64,000 nucleotides of DNA from Fistularia commersonii. Taxonomy: Eukaryota > Chordata > Actinopteri > Syngnathiformes > Fistulariidae. Numbering within the stretch: position 1 is the stretch's first letter; every line of letters begins with the position of its first letter. Under the pieces are notes generated by a model that was not told the DNA's origin, ran no database searches, and was given only the letters and a program-made list of their open reading frames with translations. Made by a program: the position numbers and the translations under genes. The DNA is taken from the NCBI GenBank assembly GCA_037954325.1, contig JBBMNZ010000028.1, positions 9,133,001-9,197,000 of the forward strand. Reading direction: 5' to 3'. Shown here one piece after another: positions 23,575 to 34,844 of this stretch.

Positions 23575-23765
23575 CGCTCCTGTTCGGTCGCACTTAAAAC
23601 AAAGGCTGTCCGCTAATGAATGCTTAATTAACCAGAGATTAGAATATAACAAATGTTTTAACATATTATTAACTCCGTGTCAAACTGGGTAATACGATAA
23701 TTAATTTCAGCGCTTAATACTGACTTATTAACTGCGGGCTAAGCCACTCATTTAATGACTCATTT
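23575..23765. promoter_or_regulatory. Candidate conserved non-coding block
   Basis: Very dense in TAAT cores: 'cgctaatgaatgcttaatta', 'acatattattaactccg', 'gataattaatttcagcgctt', 'atactgacttattaactg' and 'catttaatgactcattt'. The sequence is unique and not a simple repeat. This is the densest homeodomain-type motif cluster I saw, but conservation is untested. Confidence 0.3.
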
Positions 23766-23889
23766 GGAAACATGGTGTCATCCATCAATTCTGGAGAAGA
23801 AAAAAATTCTGAGACTCATTTTGGAATTTTTGATGAATTTAAAAGAAAACAACTGTTTCGCTGATTTATTCATTCTCAATAAGTTTTGC

Positions 23890-24070
23890 AGGTGGGCCGG
23901 AGCAAATGCCTGCTGACACTGGGGTGGGAGGCGGAGTTTAATCTGGAAGGATCAGCTGTCAATCACAGGACCATGCATTCTGTCATTCACACCACTGGAC
24001 AATTTCAATGAACCTGCTGGTTATTTTTGGACTGTTGGAGAGGAAGATGGAGAATTTTGAGACAACCAAG
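23890..24070 (-). repeat. Dispersed teleost repeat (copy 8)
   Basis: Minus orientation: 'ccatcttcctctcc', 'aggttcattgaaattgtcc', 'gtgattgacagctgatcc' and 'ccagattaaactccgcctcc'. Confidence 0.8.
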
Positions 24071-24532
24071 TCAACCACTGGAAGCGAAACCGCAACCTGC
24101 GACACCACGACGGTGCATCCCAGCTGCATCGCCATGACGCCCGTCCGAGGCTTCCATTGCACTTCGCTACACCTGAAAAGGGGCGAAGTGAGCAACAACC
24201 CACTCCCATTACGCCCGGCGGTCACGAGCATCTACTGATGAATCAGTCAGGATTTAAATACCCTGACAACCCCAATCCTTACAGCAGGGGGCTTCAACCG
24301 AAAACCTTTATCTCCATTATTAAGGTCTTAACATCAGCATCAAGAAGGGGGAAGGGGACTAGCATCACACAACAATGGAGCACTTATTATTATCTGCTGG
24401 CATGAACAGGACATTAACAAATACTACAAAAACTGCGTCTGAGGATTAGCACCTTTACTAACCCCTCATCCCCGGGGAGGGTTCCAGCAGCAACCGCTCT
24501 GTCCCTGCAAACACCATGCATTTTGGATGCGC

Positions 24533-24534
<2 letters not shown>

Positions 24535-24565
<31 letters not shown>
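24535..24565. repeat. (A)n homopolymer
   Basis: About 31 A residues, followed 30 bp later by another A run of 12. Confidence 0.9.
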
Positions 24566-24569
<4 letters not shown>

Positions 24570-25147
24570 GTCACCTCCACGCTACCCCAAAAAAAAAAAA
24601 CAAATAAAACAGTGTTCCTCCAACTCTGCAGATGGTGCTGAGGCGTTTTGGCGCCAACATCTGATCTCTGTCGCGCCAGTTTTGCGCCGAGTGACCCTCC
24701 CTGTCACCGGGCGGGCACCCGTTTTTCTCTTTCGAGCGCCAAAATAAAAAAAAGAGAAAAAAAAAAATTCTACTAAGCGTTCACGGGACTTTAAGCTATT
24801 TTTGTTTTCCAGACGGCCCGCTTCTCTCGGATGAAGCGCAGAGGGAGCAGCTCCGAGGCAATTTCCATCCCTCTTACTCTCATGTTAAAGATAAACGGAA
24901 AAGTGGTTTGTAGGAAAAAAAGGGGGCCCGAGGGGGGTTCGGGGAGTGGGGGGTGTGAGCTGGAGGGCAGTGGCGGAGTGTGGAGGTAGCGCTGAAAGCT
25001 TTACTGATGCTGAAGGTAACAACTGGAACCGACACGTCCGCTTCATGTGGGATTCCAGAGGCGGGAACACATCATCTAACTCGAAAAGAGAGATTCAGTG
25101 TTGCTCCTCATTTTTCAGCTTGATATCCAGATGTGGTCACTGGACTC

Positions 25148-25178
25148 ACGCACACACGTGCACGTGCGTGCGCGTGCA
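25148..25178. other. Alternating purine-pyrimidine, Z-DNA-prone palindrome
   Basis: A run of CACACGTGCACGTGCGTGCG type, alternating purine and pyrimidine for about 30 bp and containing CACGTG E-box cores. It is palindromic in part. Confidence 0.7.
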
Positions 25179-26056
25179 CCCCGGCTGCCAATATTCCCGC
25201 GAGAATCATCCGAGCGAACCGGGAAGTCGGCTAGTGTTGAACCGCGCTTTAGCTACATTGACAATATCACCCTTGAGAGAGTAGACTTGGAATTTGGGAT
25301 ATTTTTTCCAAGATAAGTGCATTGTTCAGGAACACAAACTCATTATATACATATATATTGATCCATATATTACTATTTTGACTTTATGACATTGAAGCAA
25401 TCTTAGCTGGGCTAATGTTCATCCATCAGGGTCATTGGATCCAGAAGTTTATGGCTGAAACAAAAGCAATGAAGATCCGGGTTGGACCACTGGGACCGTG
25501 GACCGGCCCGTCCCCCTCCCCGTCCGTCCGTGGGTCTGGTGCAGCTCAGGACCGGTGAGCTCATACTGCAGCAGCAGACAGAAGGGGCGGGCAGGGGGAG
25601 AAAGAGCAAGGGAGCATTGTGGACAGTCGGAGGGGGATAACGACAAACCGGGGGGGTGAAAGAACGGAGCGGAGGGAAAAAAGCGAAAAAGACGGGTAAG
25701 CAAATAACTGAAGGCGGGGGAGAAAGAAATGGTTTAATTGCAAACAATGGGAATTGTGAAGACAGAGGGAGAATGAAGTGAGGGGAAGGAGGGAAAAACA
25801 TGATTTAGAGAAGAGATAAGGTGAATGAAAATGAAAGGGAAAGGAGAGGAGACGGGGAGAGAGGTGAGGGACGCAGGGAAGGAGCCGTGCAAAGATCACA
25901 TGGCCGACGTGGAGCCAATTTGAGTTGCTCTCCCTCCTTCGTTTGATCCCCCTTTGTCCGTCTCCACGGCGATTAACAGCCAGGAGACCAGTCACAGGAA
26001 CGGCGGAGGGGGGGAATAACGAGGAGGAGGGACTTCATCTGGACCAAGCAGAGCGG

Positions 26057-26130
26057 AGAGAGAGAGAGAGAGAGAGAGAGGAAGACTCAAACACCACAGC
26101 AGCACATAATTAAAAACACTCCTCACTCTG

Positions 26131-26167
<37 letters not shown>

Positions 26168-26168
26168 A
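26057..26168. repeat. (GA)n, (TC)n and (CA)n cluster
   Basis: A GA array at 26057-26079 is followed by a TC array (26131-26144) that runs into a CA array (to 26168). GA and TC are complementary and could pair. Confidence 0.93.
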
Positions 26169-26341
26169 CTCAACAAATTCAGTAATGAACAGGCTCCCCT
26201 TGCTTCTGCAGAGACACACAGTTCGCCTTCCTTGAACTTCTCACAGGCGGTGATCATTGCGGCGTTTCGGGCGTCAGGTGGCCCGCTGCCTGGCAGGGGC
26301 CACACAGGTAACGATAACTAATAATATTAAGATCACTTACC

Positions 26342-26363
26342 AAAAAAAAAAAAAAAAAAAAAA
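26342..26363. repeat. (A)22 homopolymer
   Basis: An uninterrupted A run. Confidence 0.9.
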
Positions 26364-27500
26364 GATTTTCTGTAACTGCTCAGCTACCCAGCCGCAACAA
26401 TATTTTTGGGGGGAAAAAAAAGGCACCAGCAGGTGAATCTGCAAAGTGCGGGCGGGGAGCGAGCACACAGCGGCCCTCACCTGAGAATCCCCGTACGCGG
26501 ACGACACGCGAGGTGGTCACCTGCCGATTTATTCTTCTAAGAGGTTTCAGAGCGGAATACAAGAGAGCGGCTCCTCCATCGGCGAATTACCTTTATTAGG
26601 GTGATTAAGGCTGAATGTGATCTGCGAGCTGTCCATCGCACAGCTGCTTTACTGTCACAGCAAGGAGGGAGGCGAACACCAAACACCAAAGGATTTCTTA
26701 CTTTCCTGCAAAACAAGCAATAGCAGCCTGAGAATAATACTTCCGTCTCTACACCCCTGACCATTGCCACTGGAAGGAAATCTTTCCTCGCATAAATGCT
26801 TATGGAAGGGAATACATAGGAGGGGAAATATGAAATATGTTTTATTTGTTTAGAAACCATTACTGGAGCATCAGGTTTATGTAGTTTTTTTTTTTTTTTT
26901 TTCTAGAGTGCACCTCCCATGATTTCTGTTAGTTCTAATTTTTCTCCCCACCGCGTTACGGTGAGGTGATTGCAGAAGGACGCATCGGCGGAGGAGACCG
27001 CGGTTAGACGTTAAAGAAACCTTTTCGGCCTCTTCAGATGCAACGCTGGCTGCGAAGGCCCGTCTGAGTGCTACGTAATGGACAGGTAGTGGGAGACAGG
27101 TAAAACGCACACACGTGTGCAAACGCACGCGTCATACAACGGCAGAAATTTCATCTCCATCCCTCCAAGGAGTCATACAAATTGATAAATCAAGCATTAA
27201 TAAGGACACCAGTCTCTTCTGCGACATTTCACGTCCCTATAAATAAAAGTCTGGGGAAGAAAATATTTTGTTTTTTGTTTAGTTTCCCCACTAAAAATCC
27301 AAAGTATTGAAAAGAATGCCACAGCAAGTATATGATGTATTTCTTTATGATACTTTCATTACATTCTTATAAACCTGCCTGGTTGCTTAAGGGGGAATTA
27401 AAATAATTCATTTATATTTCTATGTAGATCTATATATGTTAAGACTTCATGTTGTTGAAACACAGAAGAACTTAAGGGTATTCACTGCATTTACACACCA
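26364..27500. other. Unique non-coding sequence
   Basis: Mixed composition with a T run at 26886-26902. No gene or repeat family was seen. Confidence 0.4.
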
Positions 27501-27509
27501 GCTTCACTA

Positions 27510-27975
27510 TGTACAGCATTCGAGATGCCGTTCTTCGGCTGGATACGAGGTATTTGGCAGTTTGAGATTCCCCACAAGGGCCCGGCATTAACTTGCATGA
27601 ACGTTTTTCTATTCATTACTCACACCGTTAGCAGTCAATCAAATCGGGGCTGCGGGCTAACTTTAACTGACACCGTGCCGGAACTGCCCAAAACCACAAA
27701 GTTTAATTTACAGGAAAGCAAATATAGCCTTTCTCTGCATTTAGAGCTGTTTTTAAGATTAAAAAAAAAAAAGCAAACAGGTCTTTAATTATTAATACTT
27801 AATGTGTTTAAAAAGAGGAGGTTCCTTAGCTTAATGCCAACAGTGTGCGGGTTGATAGAGCAATAACGAAGGGTCCTCTACATTTTACCATATCTCATTA
27901 AATTAGATCATCACTGCAAGCGAATGCTGAAGTCTGATTCAGTTTTGAAAATGTCCTTCAATTAAATCCGCAAAA
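27510..27975. promoter_or_regulatory. Candidate conserved non-coding block
   Basis: This is unique sequence. The first half (27510-27760) has balanced composition with 'gcagtcaatcaaatcgggg' and 'aaagtttaatttacagg'. The second half (27785-27975) is TAAT-rich ('ctttaattattaatactt', 'catatctcattaaattag', 'cttcaattaaatccg'). The only simple repeat is an A run near 27761. The enhancer interpretation is inference. Confidence 0.25.
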
Positions 27976-28014
27976 ACTTTTGTCGCAAGCAAACGAAAAA
28001 TATTATGGATGGAA

Positions 28015-28252
28015 AAATATATCCATCCAACTTCTGACGTGTACCCTGCACTCAGGGTCGCGTGGGATGCTGGCGCCTATCCCAGCTGTCGTCGAGCGAG
28101 AGGCGGGAAACACCCTGGACTGGTGGCAGGTCAATATAAACAAACAACCATTCACTCACTCACTCATTCTGGGCAATTTTCCCATTTGGACTTTGGGAGG
28201 AAACTGGAGAACCCGGAGCAAACCCACGCAGAAACGGGGGGAAACATGCATA
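28015..28252 (-). repeat. Dispersed teleost repeat including tail (copy 9)
   Basis: Minus orientation, starting from the tail end: 'gatggatatat', 'gggataggcgccagcatcc', 'ccagtccagggtgtttcccg', 'gagtgaatggttgtttg' and 'cagtttcctcccaaagtcc'. This copy belongs to a subfamily whose core differs from copies 1 to 8. Confidence 0.85.
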
Positions 28253-28254
28253 GA

Positions 28255-28278
28255 TATATGTATATATATATATATATA
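28255..28278. repeat. (TA)n microsatellite
   Basis: A TA-rich run adjoining the dispersed repeat. Confidence 0.85.
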
Positions 28279-28299
28279 AGGTAATTAAGGTCGACTGTA

Positions 28300-28352
28300 T
28301 TCTCTCTGTGTGGATTCTCCATGTTCTCCTGGTTCCTGCATGGTTCCTCCTG
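28300..28352 (+). repeat. Short dispersed-repeat fragment (copy 10)
   Basis: It contains 'tctccatgttctcctggtt' and 'gcatggttcctcctg', which match the expanded segment of the family in plus orientation. Confidence 0.6.
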
Positions 28353-28639
28353 TCTAGCTAGCTAACTTAACTCAATCATGAGTGGGATAAGCAGATATAT
28401 GCTTCCAACCTTGTTTTGCTGATTGACAGAATTGACTGAATTGTGTTTGCGTGGGTGCACGAGTGTGTATGTGTGTAATGTTTGTGTGGAAAAACATTTC
28501 CTGCTGATGGTTTGCACGGTAACAAGGTCCGTGTAGACTATATAACTATCTGGAAAAAAAGATGTGAGAAAAGCGAGACGGCATGTTGCCCCTACTGGAG
28601 CACCTCAGAGAATAATGGAAGAAACATATACTTTCATTC

Positions 28640-28990
28640 ATTCATTTATACATTCGTTATGTATTCGTTTATCCTGCTGCCAGGGGCTCTGGAGCAGTCA
28701 TTGGGCTGAGAGGATGGGTTCGGTCGGCAGTTGATCATGGGGCCACATATAGCTCCATTCAAACCATTATAATATCATTATAATAATATTATGCATAATA
28801 CCATTATAATATCTGAGTAATTTTGGGTCTGATGAACCTCCTACAATTTTTTAAAAATGTTAGATGAAATTGGAGAACAGGAGGAAACCAAGAGAGACAT
28901 GGGGAAAACACGCAAGCTGCACAAACTGTTCAGGATCGAACCAGGCAGCTTCTTGTTGTGAGACAGAAACACAAACCACCGTCAATCAGC
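28640..28990 (-). repeat. Dispersed teleost repeat with AT insertion (copy 11)
   Basis: The tail-side core (28660-28765) is followed by an ATTATAAT-rich insertion (28765-28815), the segment 'tggagaacaggaggaaacc', and a head with a B-box-like word on the minus strand ('ggttcgatcc' near 28937-28946). Confidence 0.75.
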
Positions 28991-30141
28991 TACTGCCTCC
29001 TGATCAGCTTAGCTTGCGCCAGGCGGAGGGAGAAATACAAGCACAGTCGTGTCTTAAAAGTAAACCATATCAGCCGGTTTGTATTTGCACAGTTCCCCCC
29101 CTCTCCTTCCAGCCGCCCGCTTAGTACATACCCACAGCTGTCAGGCAGAAATCAATTGCTTGAACTGCAGCGTGTTTGCACCGGGTCATTACAACAACCT
29201 TCCAAGTGTTGTGTCGATCACAGCTTTGCCTCCGAACCGGCTCCGACCCTTGGAGACGAGGACTCCACCGGGCCCTTGAAGGTGCTCGGTGTCATCTAAC
29301 ACCGAGGCATCAGCAGCGGATCCTTTGTCGGATGTCCTGGAGATGCAAAATCTTGAGATTGTTCCTATTTTCCTCTATCCATTACTGAGGTGAGTCAGGA
29401 TTGCTAATATTGAGGAATGCCTCAATGTTTGAATGGACTTGATCCCTCACAATGATTACCTACGTGTTACATCGGTAACAATGACAGGAACCAAGGTTGC
29501 TCTCACCATTGTCCACTCAGGTTCTTCCCACAGTGCATCCTGGTGCAATGACCTCCTCTGGTGAGCCCCCCCCCCCCACACACACACACACACTCCTTGC
29601 CCTCTGAGAGTATGCGAGATTCAGCAGATCGGTCCACTTTCTTTCTCTGCTCCGTGGGCCAGTTTTTCGGCTCCGTGCTCAAACACCTCATTCGAGCCGC
29701 AGTGGCTCTTCTGTCTGATCGGCTGGCTTTGCTCTCCCGCCTGCCTGGCTGAGTCCAACCTGACGCTCACACCCTGCTTTCCTTTCCTTCAAACCCCTTT
29801 TTTTTCTTTAACTATTTTAAGATCTGGAGATGTTCCTGAGGATTCGCTGCCCAAGAACATCCTTCCAGATAATGTCTGTGCTTCTTTTCATGTGTCAACG
29901 CCACTCAAGCTGAATTCAAGAAGCGTATTGTAAAATAAAAAAAAACCTACGTTTCCTGTAGTAACTTACTTTAGAAAACAACAAACTAAAGACAATCCAC
30001 TCCTTTTGGGGAAACTGGTGAAAAGATTTGCACAAAACCTTAGTGGAAGGATGAAGCGTGAAATAGGAAGAGTACAATACTGGAGAGGAGTTATCTGAAC
30101 GTATCCATTAGGTGAAATTACTCTACCGCCCTTTAATCCCT

Positions 30142-30142
<1 letters not shown>
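28991..30142. other. Unique non-coding sequence
   Basis: A C run plus CA array lies at 29568-29594. Frames at 28864-29388 overlap in three registers without domain features. No gene is supported. Confidence 0.4.
29568..29594. repeat. Compound (C)n(CA)n tract
   Basis: About ten C residues run directly into (CA)n. The same arrangement recurs at 42.28, 42.38 and 42.71 kb. Confidence 0.9.

Positions 30143-30182
<40 letters not shown>
30143..30182. repeat. (AC)n microsatellite
   Basis: About 20 AC units. Confidence 0.96.
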
Positions 30183-30186
<4 letters not shown>

Positions 30187-30224
30187 TGTCGACTTACGTA
30201 ATAAGTCAACTTTTTACACAGCGT

Positions 30225-30520
30225 CTTCCCATTTCTTTAATTATACTTGATTGCAATTGCACCGCTTGGAAAATGCTCCGGTGCCAATCGACATTATGAC
30301 GCGCAAGTCCATGCATGTGATCAGCGCGTGCTCGTGCGCTCGGCTTGGCGCGGCGTGAGAAAACCCCCCCCGATCAATCACTCTGTTATGAAGAATTGCC
30401 CACATAGAGAAATGCATCCAATTATCCAGCTCTGTATTACATTGGATTGTATTATTGCATTGCTCAGTTGGGTTATTCTCCTCCGCATAAATATAGAGAC
30501 GAGCGACGACATCCTATAAT
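30225..30520. promoter_or_regulatory. Candidate conserved non-coding block
   Basis: Unique sequence with 'ctttaattatacttgattg', 'cgatcaatcactctgtt', 'atgcatccaattatccag' and 'tgtattattgcattgctcag'. A GC-rich centre with CATGCATG and TGATCAGCGCG words separates two AT-rich halves. The role is inference. Confidence 0.25.
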
Positions 30521-31024
30521 ACCCCTATTGCCCGCAATCCCACCGCACTCGGCGCAGAAAAGCCTGAAAATCCCTACGGCGTCCGCGCAAAGTGACCTTG
30601 TTGTTAAAGCCCAAGTCCAGGGCGCCGACCTGAAACTCCCGACCAAAAAAAACTAAAAATCTCCTCTCCCAACCGTCCACGTATCCATCCATCCCCTTTT
30701 CCACTTGCACACAGAGTTCTAGAAGAACAGAACACAATAGAGATGGTGCACGGCCGACAGGAAATTGAATGTCAAGGAGCCTTGTTTGCTCCTGATGGAG
30801 CTTCGGATGTTTGCCCCGGGGGAGGGGGAGAGACAGAGGGTGGGGTAGTCAGAGGGAGGGAGAGACAAAAAGATGGATATTAAAACCAAAAAAAGAGAGT
30901 GATAAACAGGGAGTGAAATAGGGAGGGATATAGGTGTTAAAAAGAGAATACAGATGCAGGGGCACCGATGCAGAGGCAGGATGGTGACGTGGGTGTGCAC
31001 GTGGATGGGTGGGGGGCTGCACAG
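30521..31024. other. Unique sequence, purine-rich
   Basis: GA-rich from 30820 to 30920, which produces Ser/Leu/Pro-rich minus-strand frames. No gene was seen. Confidence 0.4.

Positions 31025-31025
<1 letters not shown>

Positions 31026-31069
<44 letters not shown>
31026..31069. repeat. (GT)n microsatellite
   Basis: About 21 GT units. Confidence 0.96.
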
Positions 31070-31071
<2 letters not shown>

Positions 31072-31202
31072 GGAGGGGGCGAGTTATTAGTGGGATGTTT
31101 AGTGAGAGAAGGCCTCTGGCTCAGACATGACACAGACATGGAGGGAAGAAAACATGACTTTTCTGAAGAGAAGGAGCGTCCAAAGTATTTCTCCATGCAA
31201 AT

Positions 31203-31236
<34 letters not shown>

Positions 31237-31256
31237 TGCGTGTGTGCGCGTGTGTG
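31203..31256. repeat. (GT)n microsatellite with GC interruptions
   Basis: GT units with TGCG interruptions at the right end. Confidence 0.93.
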
Positions 31257-31336
31257 AAACAGTCTGTTTTCCACAGCTGGCTCTATTAATCACACTCCAA
31301 AGGGATGCTGCATTGACTGACTGACTTGCATCCATC

Positions 31337-31338
<2 letters not shown>

Positions 31339-31406
<68 letters not shown>

Positions 31407-31440
31407 CGCATGCATGCATGCGCACACACACACACATTCA
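31339..31440. repeat. (AC)n microsatellite with (CATG) interruption
   Basis: About 30 AC units, then GCACACGCATGCATGCATGC, then a further CA run. It is complementary to the GT arrays at 31.03 and 31.21 kb. Confidence 0.95.
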
Positions 31441-31544
31441 CATGAGGATGATGGGCACACACAGATATATGCACACACAAACACACACTGAAGAATGTTC
31501 ATACACGCATTCACATGAGGATGCGCCGTATGCTCGCCTGCAAG

Positions 31545-31545
31545 T

Positions 31546-31585
<40 letters not shown>
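31545..31585. repeat. (CA)n microsatellite
   Basis: About 18 to 20 CA units. Between this and the previous array the word 'ttcacatgaggatg' occurs twice (near 31437 and 31511), suggesting a small duplication. Confidence 0.95.
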
Positions 31586-31587
<2 letters not shown>

Positions 31588-32337
31588 TAACACGAACACA
31601 CTCGCAATGGCATTCATAAAACACTGATTAGCAACACTGAGAGCCCCGGCGAAAGGGACTTGCTTGTGTCGGGGAGAAGAGGGAGGAAAAAAGAGAGCAA
31701 GACAGATGGACAAAGAAACCGAGGGCAAAGGACAGAAGTCCAGAGAGCTGAAGTTGGAATGAAAAATGGCGTTCGGAGAGGCGAGGGAGGAAAAGGAGGA
31801 GGAGGCGGCACGTTGAGAGTTGTGTACACACTGAAGAAATAAATAAGTGCTGAAACTGGAAGGGAAGGCCTGCGAGCCCGGTCAATGTATCTCAGTATAA
31901 ATAGCCCAATTAGCATGGTGGAGGAGTCGCCGGGTTCTCAGACGCAGCGTGGCGGAGCCGGTCTAATTACTGGATAACTTGACCAATTATTCCAGTGTTT
32001 AACCAGGCAGAAACTAAATCGCAGCACCTGGTCACTTAGACACAGTGGCTGCCCTGACAGGCTTCATGTCATTAAGGTAATTTTCTGTCATTGTCAACTT
32101 ACTCCTCTCCCTCCTGGGGAACGCTCCCCCCCCCCGCTGCCTGCCTCTCTCCAGGTCACACACGCTGATCCATCTGGGAAATCGTATTTCTGAACTCCAC
32201 TGAAGGAAAAATATGTACAATTGTCGCTTGTTATTCCAGATTACCGCCCTGAGCTATGGTAGCGCTGCCAGATTACAATAACAATAGATTACTTGGAGTA
32301 ACACTGGTTGGTTCCTGGTTGGATTATAAATCAAAAT
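31586..32337. other. Unique sequence with candidate regulatory block
   Basis: The purine-rich part at 31660-31810 yields a Ser/Phe-rich mirror frame on the minus strand. The portion 31895-32100 has 'gcccaattagcatggtgg', 'ggtctaattactggataac', 'gaccaattattccagtg' and 'gtcattaaggtaatttt', a further TAAT/CAAT-rich block that could be an enhancer. No gene was seen. Confidence 0.35.
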
Positions 32338-32450
32338 TTGTGAATGAGAGGGTGAGCGGTTGGACATCGAGAGACGTGGTTCTATGATTGACAGGTGAAA
32401 CCCCGCCTCTCAATCCAACGTCAGCTCTGATTGGCTCAGTGTAGACGAAC
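32338..32450 (+). repeat. Dispersed teleost repeat fragment (copy 12)
   Basis: Plus orientation: 'gagcggttggacatcgaga', 'atgattgacaggtgaaaccc', 'cgcctctcaatccaacgtca' and 'gctctgattggctcag'. Confidence 0.8.
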
Positions 32451-33017
32451 AGTGCAGGTATATAATTAGATTAACAATAATTTTGTAAAAATGCACTCTG
32501 CATTATTCCCTGTTTGTCTGCCTGAAAATATTTTCAAATATCTGAATATGGACTTTTTTTTTTGTTTCTCTTTTTTAATAACGCTTCTCGCTGCAAAAGA
32601 GGAGCAGAATTTGACAATTATTGTTTACGTCTCACATATATCTGGTCTTCACAAGTTACAATCAAAAAGTTTTATCTATTCTTCATCACAAAGTCAAAAG
32701 CCCCTGGTTTGTTTGTCTCAATCTCATCTAAACACTCAATTTATTTTTGCTCAATTTCCAATTGGACATGTCAGTGACCATTAGAAATGCAGATTCTGAA
32801 GAGTCTGGCCTGAAAACTCCCGAGTGAAACTTACAACAAAAAACTTTTAGAAACACAAATGCTCTTCATCAAGTACTGATGTAAGTCAGAGTTAAGCCCG
32901 GGTTTCATCTCAGGTTAAACCGGGCTAGTTTTACAAGATCAGGAAAACCTCAAGTGGTGACTTTACATTTCCTTGCCAGCGCACACCTACACCCATCCGC
33001 ACACCCACAAACACAAA

Positions 33018-33018
<1 letters not shown>
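32451..33018. other. Unique AT-rich sequence
   Basis: No simple repeat above 12 bp and no family match. Two overlapping frames at 32491-32784 have no recognisable domain. Confidence 0.4.

Positions 33019-33052
<34 letters not shown>
33019..33052. repeat. (CA)n microsatellite
   Basis: About 16 CA units after an ACAA-rich lead. Confidence 0.95.
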
Positions 33053-33053
<1 letters not shown>

Positions 33054-34300
33054 ATTAACAAAGCACACTGTCCTTTTATTTGTTTTACACTTGTTTTTCT
33101 GTCGCCTCCATCTGTGCCTGTGCATTATCGGACAAATTCTTGGTGCGAGACATGAGTCATGTGAACAGCACCGTTTACAAAAAGCCATTTCAGCTTTCAG
33201 AGGTGTCATCATTGTTGCCACATGGAAAGAGGAGGCTCTGGGGCCCACCTTGTGGTTCAATTTATTCATTTGGATCCTCTAAAATTGCAAGTTCAACCTC
33301 ACCAAACCCTGTAAAAGCAGAATTTCGGTTTTGCACTTCAGTCCGTGAAATCCAGGTTTCTGAGAAGGTCTCGGGTCAAACAGGAGATCTCAATCAAAGC
33401 ACTTGCTGCCTGATTCATTCAAAGAAAAGTCCAGCCTACTGGCTGATGGAGATTGTCAACAATCGCCCCTAGTTCGGTGTTTTGTCGCCCACAGCGTGGA
33501 GCCCAGCAACGCCCAGCGTGGAGCTTTAACACGTTGCGCTCCAACTGAGGCTCCCTATGAGCGCGTTTACCGCGGGAAGTAATGAAGAACCACCCAGACA
33601 GCCAGGAACAGGTCCCGGTGTCCAGGACAGTCTGGCAGCCGGACGCTCTGCACTTTAATATAGATAAACAAAACGCCTCGGGATCGCTCGCCCGCCGATG
33701 CCCTCGTTCCCGAGCACTCTGACACAAAGCCTCGACAATTTATTGGATTCGAGAATTAAATTAGAACCGGAGATTCGAGTGTGGTCCCAATTTTCAGATT
33801 TAAAACACTGATCGCTAACCTGTTGTCAGCAAGTACCCACAGAAATCGACATTTTTCTGAGTTGTGATGTTTTCTTTTCATCCAACCGGCAAAAAGAGAG
33901 TCTCAGCAGGAACCCTCTCGCCCTTTGCCGGCTAGCTGCACTTGGACATTCATCGGCTAGTCTCTGACGATGTGTATTCGCGTGCTCAGCGGGAAACGCC
34001 CGGCTGGATTTTTAAAATACCCTCCAATAAGATCAGACAGCTGCTGGGCCAAGCGCTCCGTTTAGAGCGAACCAGAACCAAAACAGCGGCTGTGAACCGG
34101 AAGGCTCCGTGCTGCCGAGCCACCTCTGACATCAAATCTCTGATACATTATAAAGCGGATATTGATTTCCGTCTGTTCAATCCTACCGCCAATATTAAAA
34201 ATTCATGGCAACCCACGCAACAGCGAACGTCCCCTAAGCCCGACAACCAGACCCCCCCCCCCCGCCCGAACCGACGCTCTCTTATTGAATAAGTGACTTT
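33053..34300. other. Unique non-coding sequence
   Basis: A 130-codon plus frame (33080-33472) and a 116-codon plus frame (33942-34292) lack recognised motifs. The second ends in a C run at 34252-34263. I do not call them genes. Confidence 0.35.
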
Positions 34301-34304
34301 TATT

Positions 34305-34455
34305 TATTCCAGAACGGCGATAACAATGGTGATGAGCGGCGAAGAACCCCACTCTGTATACAGCCTTGGGTAGAGAGCAAACAGTAATGAAGAATTATTG
34401 TCGCTCTATCACTACAATCATCATTTGTTTTGGTAATTAAGTTCCCAGGATAAGT
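34305..34455. promoter_or_regulatory. Candidate conserved non-coding block
   Basis: Unique sequence with 'gcgataacaatggtgatg', 'cagtaatgaagaattattg', 'cactacaatcatcatttg' and 'ttttggtaattaagttcc'. It contains an ACAATGG SOX-type core next to a GATAA word. The role is inference. Confidence 0.25.
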
Positions 34456-34808
34456 GGTGAGCGAAGCGTTCGCCTCACCGTCACTCCCTCAGACATCAAG
34501 ATGGATCTGCTCTAAGCTCCCGCTCAACCCTCCAGGCGACTCCGTTTTAATATCGGGTTTCGGAGCCCCGATGATTTATTCCATTTTCGCGCATCAATTT
34601 TTTTCTTTTTTTTTTTTTTTTCCGTTACACCGAATGTTTATGGATTTATGGTGTTTCACCATGTGTAAAATAAACGTGTTCAAAAAAAAAGAAAAAAGAA
34701 AGAAAAGAAAAATCAAATGAAATGAAGTTAAGGGATAACTTGTTCTTTTGTCTCCCCGGTCCCATTTTTCTTACCGCGGCTTTGCAAGTATGTGTACACG
34801 GGTAGAGA

Positions 34809-34844
<36 letters not shown>

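Larger units (their letters stand above)
24071..26056. other. Unique non-coding sequence
   Basis: Contains an A run at 24535-24565, a C/G-rich purine stretch (25570-25870, strongly G+A) and an alternating purine/pyrimidine stretch at 25148-25178. The minus-strand frames of 129 and 144 codons at 25412-25995 are rich in Pro, Leu, Phe and Ser and arise from the polypurine strand bias. Confidence 0.4.

Noticed and set aside
25412..25995. Pro/Leu/Ser/Phe-rich minus frames of 129 and 144 codons
   Set aside because: They reflect a polypurine plus strand. Two registers are open at once, as expected from strand bias.
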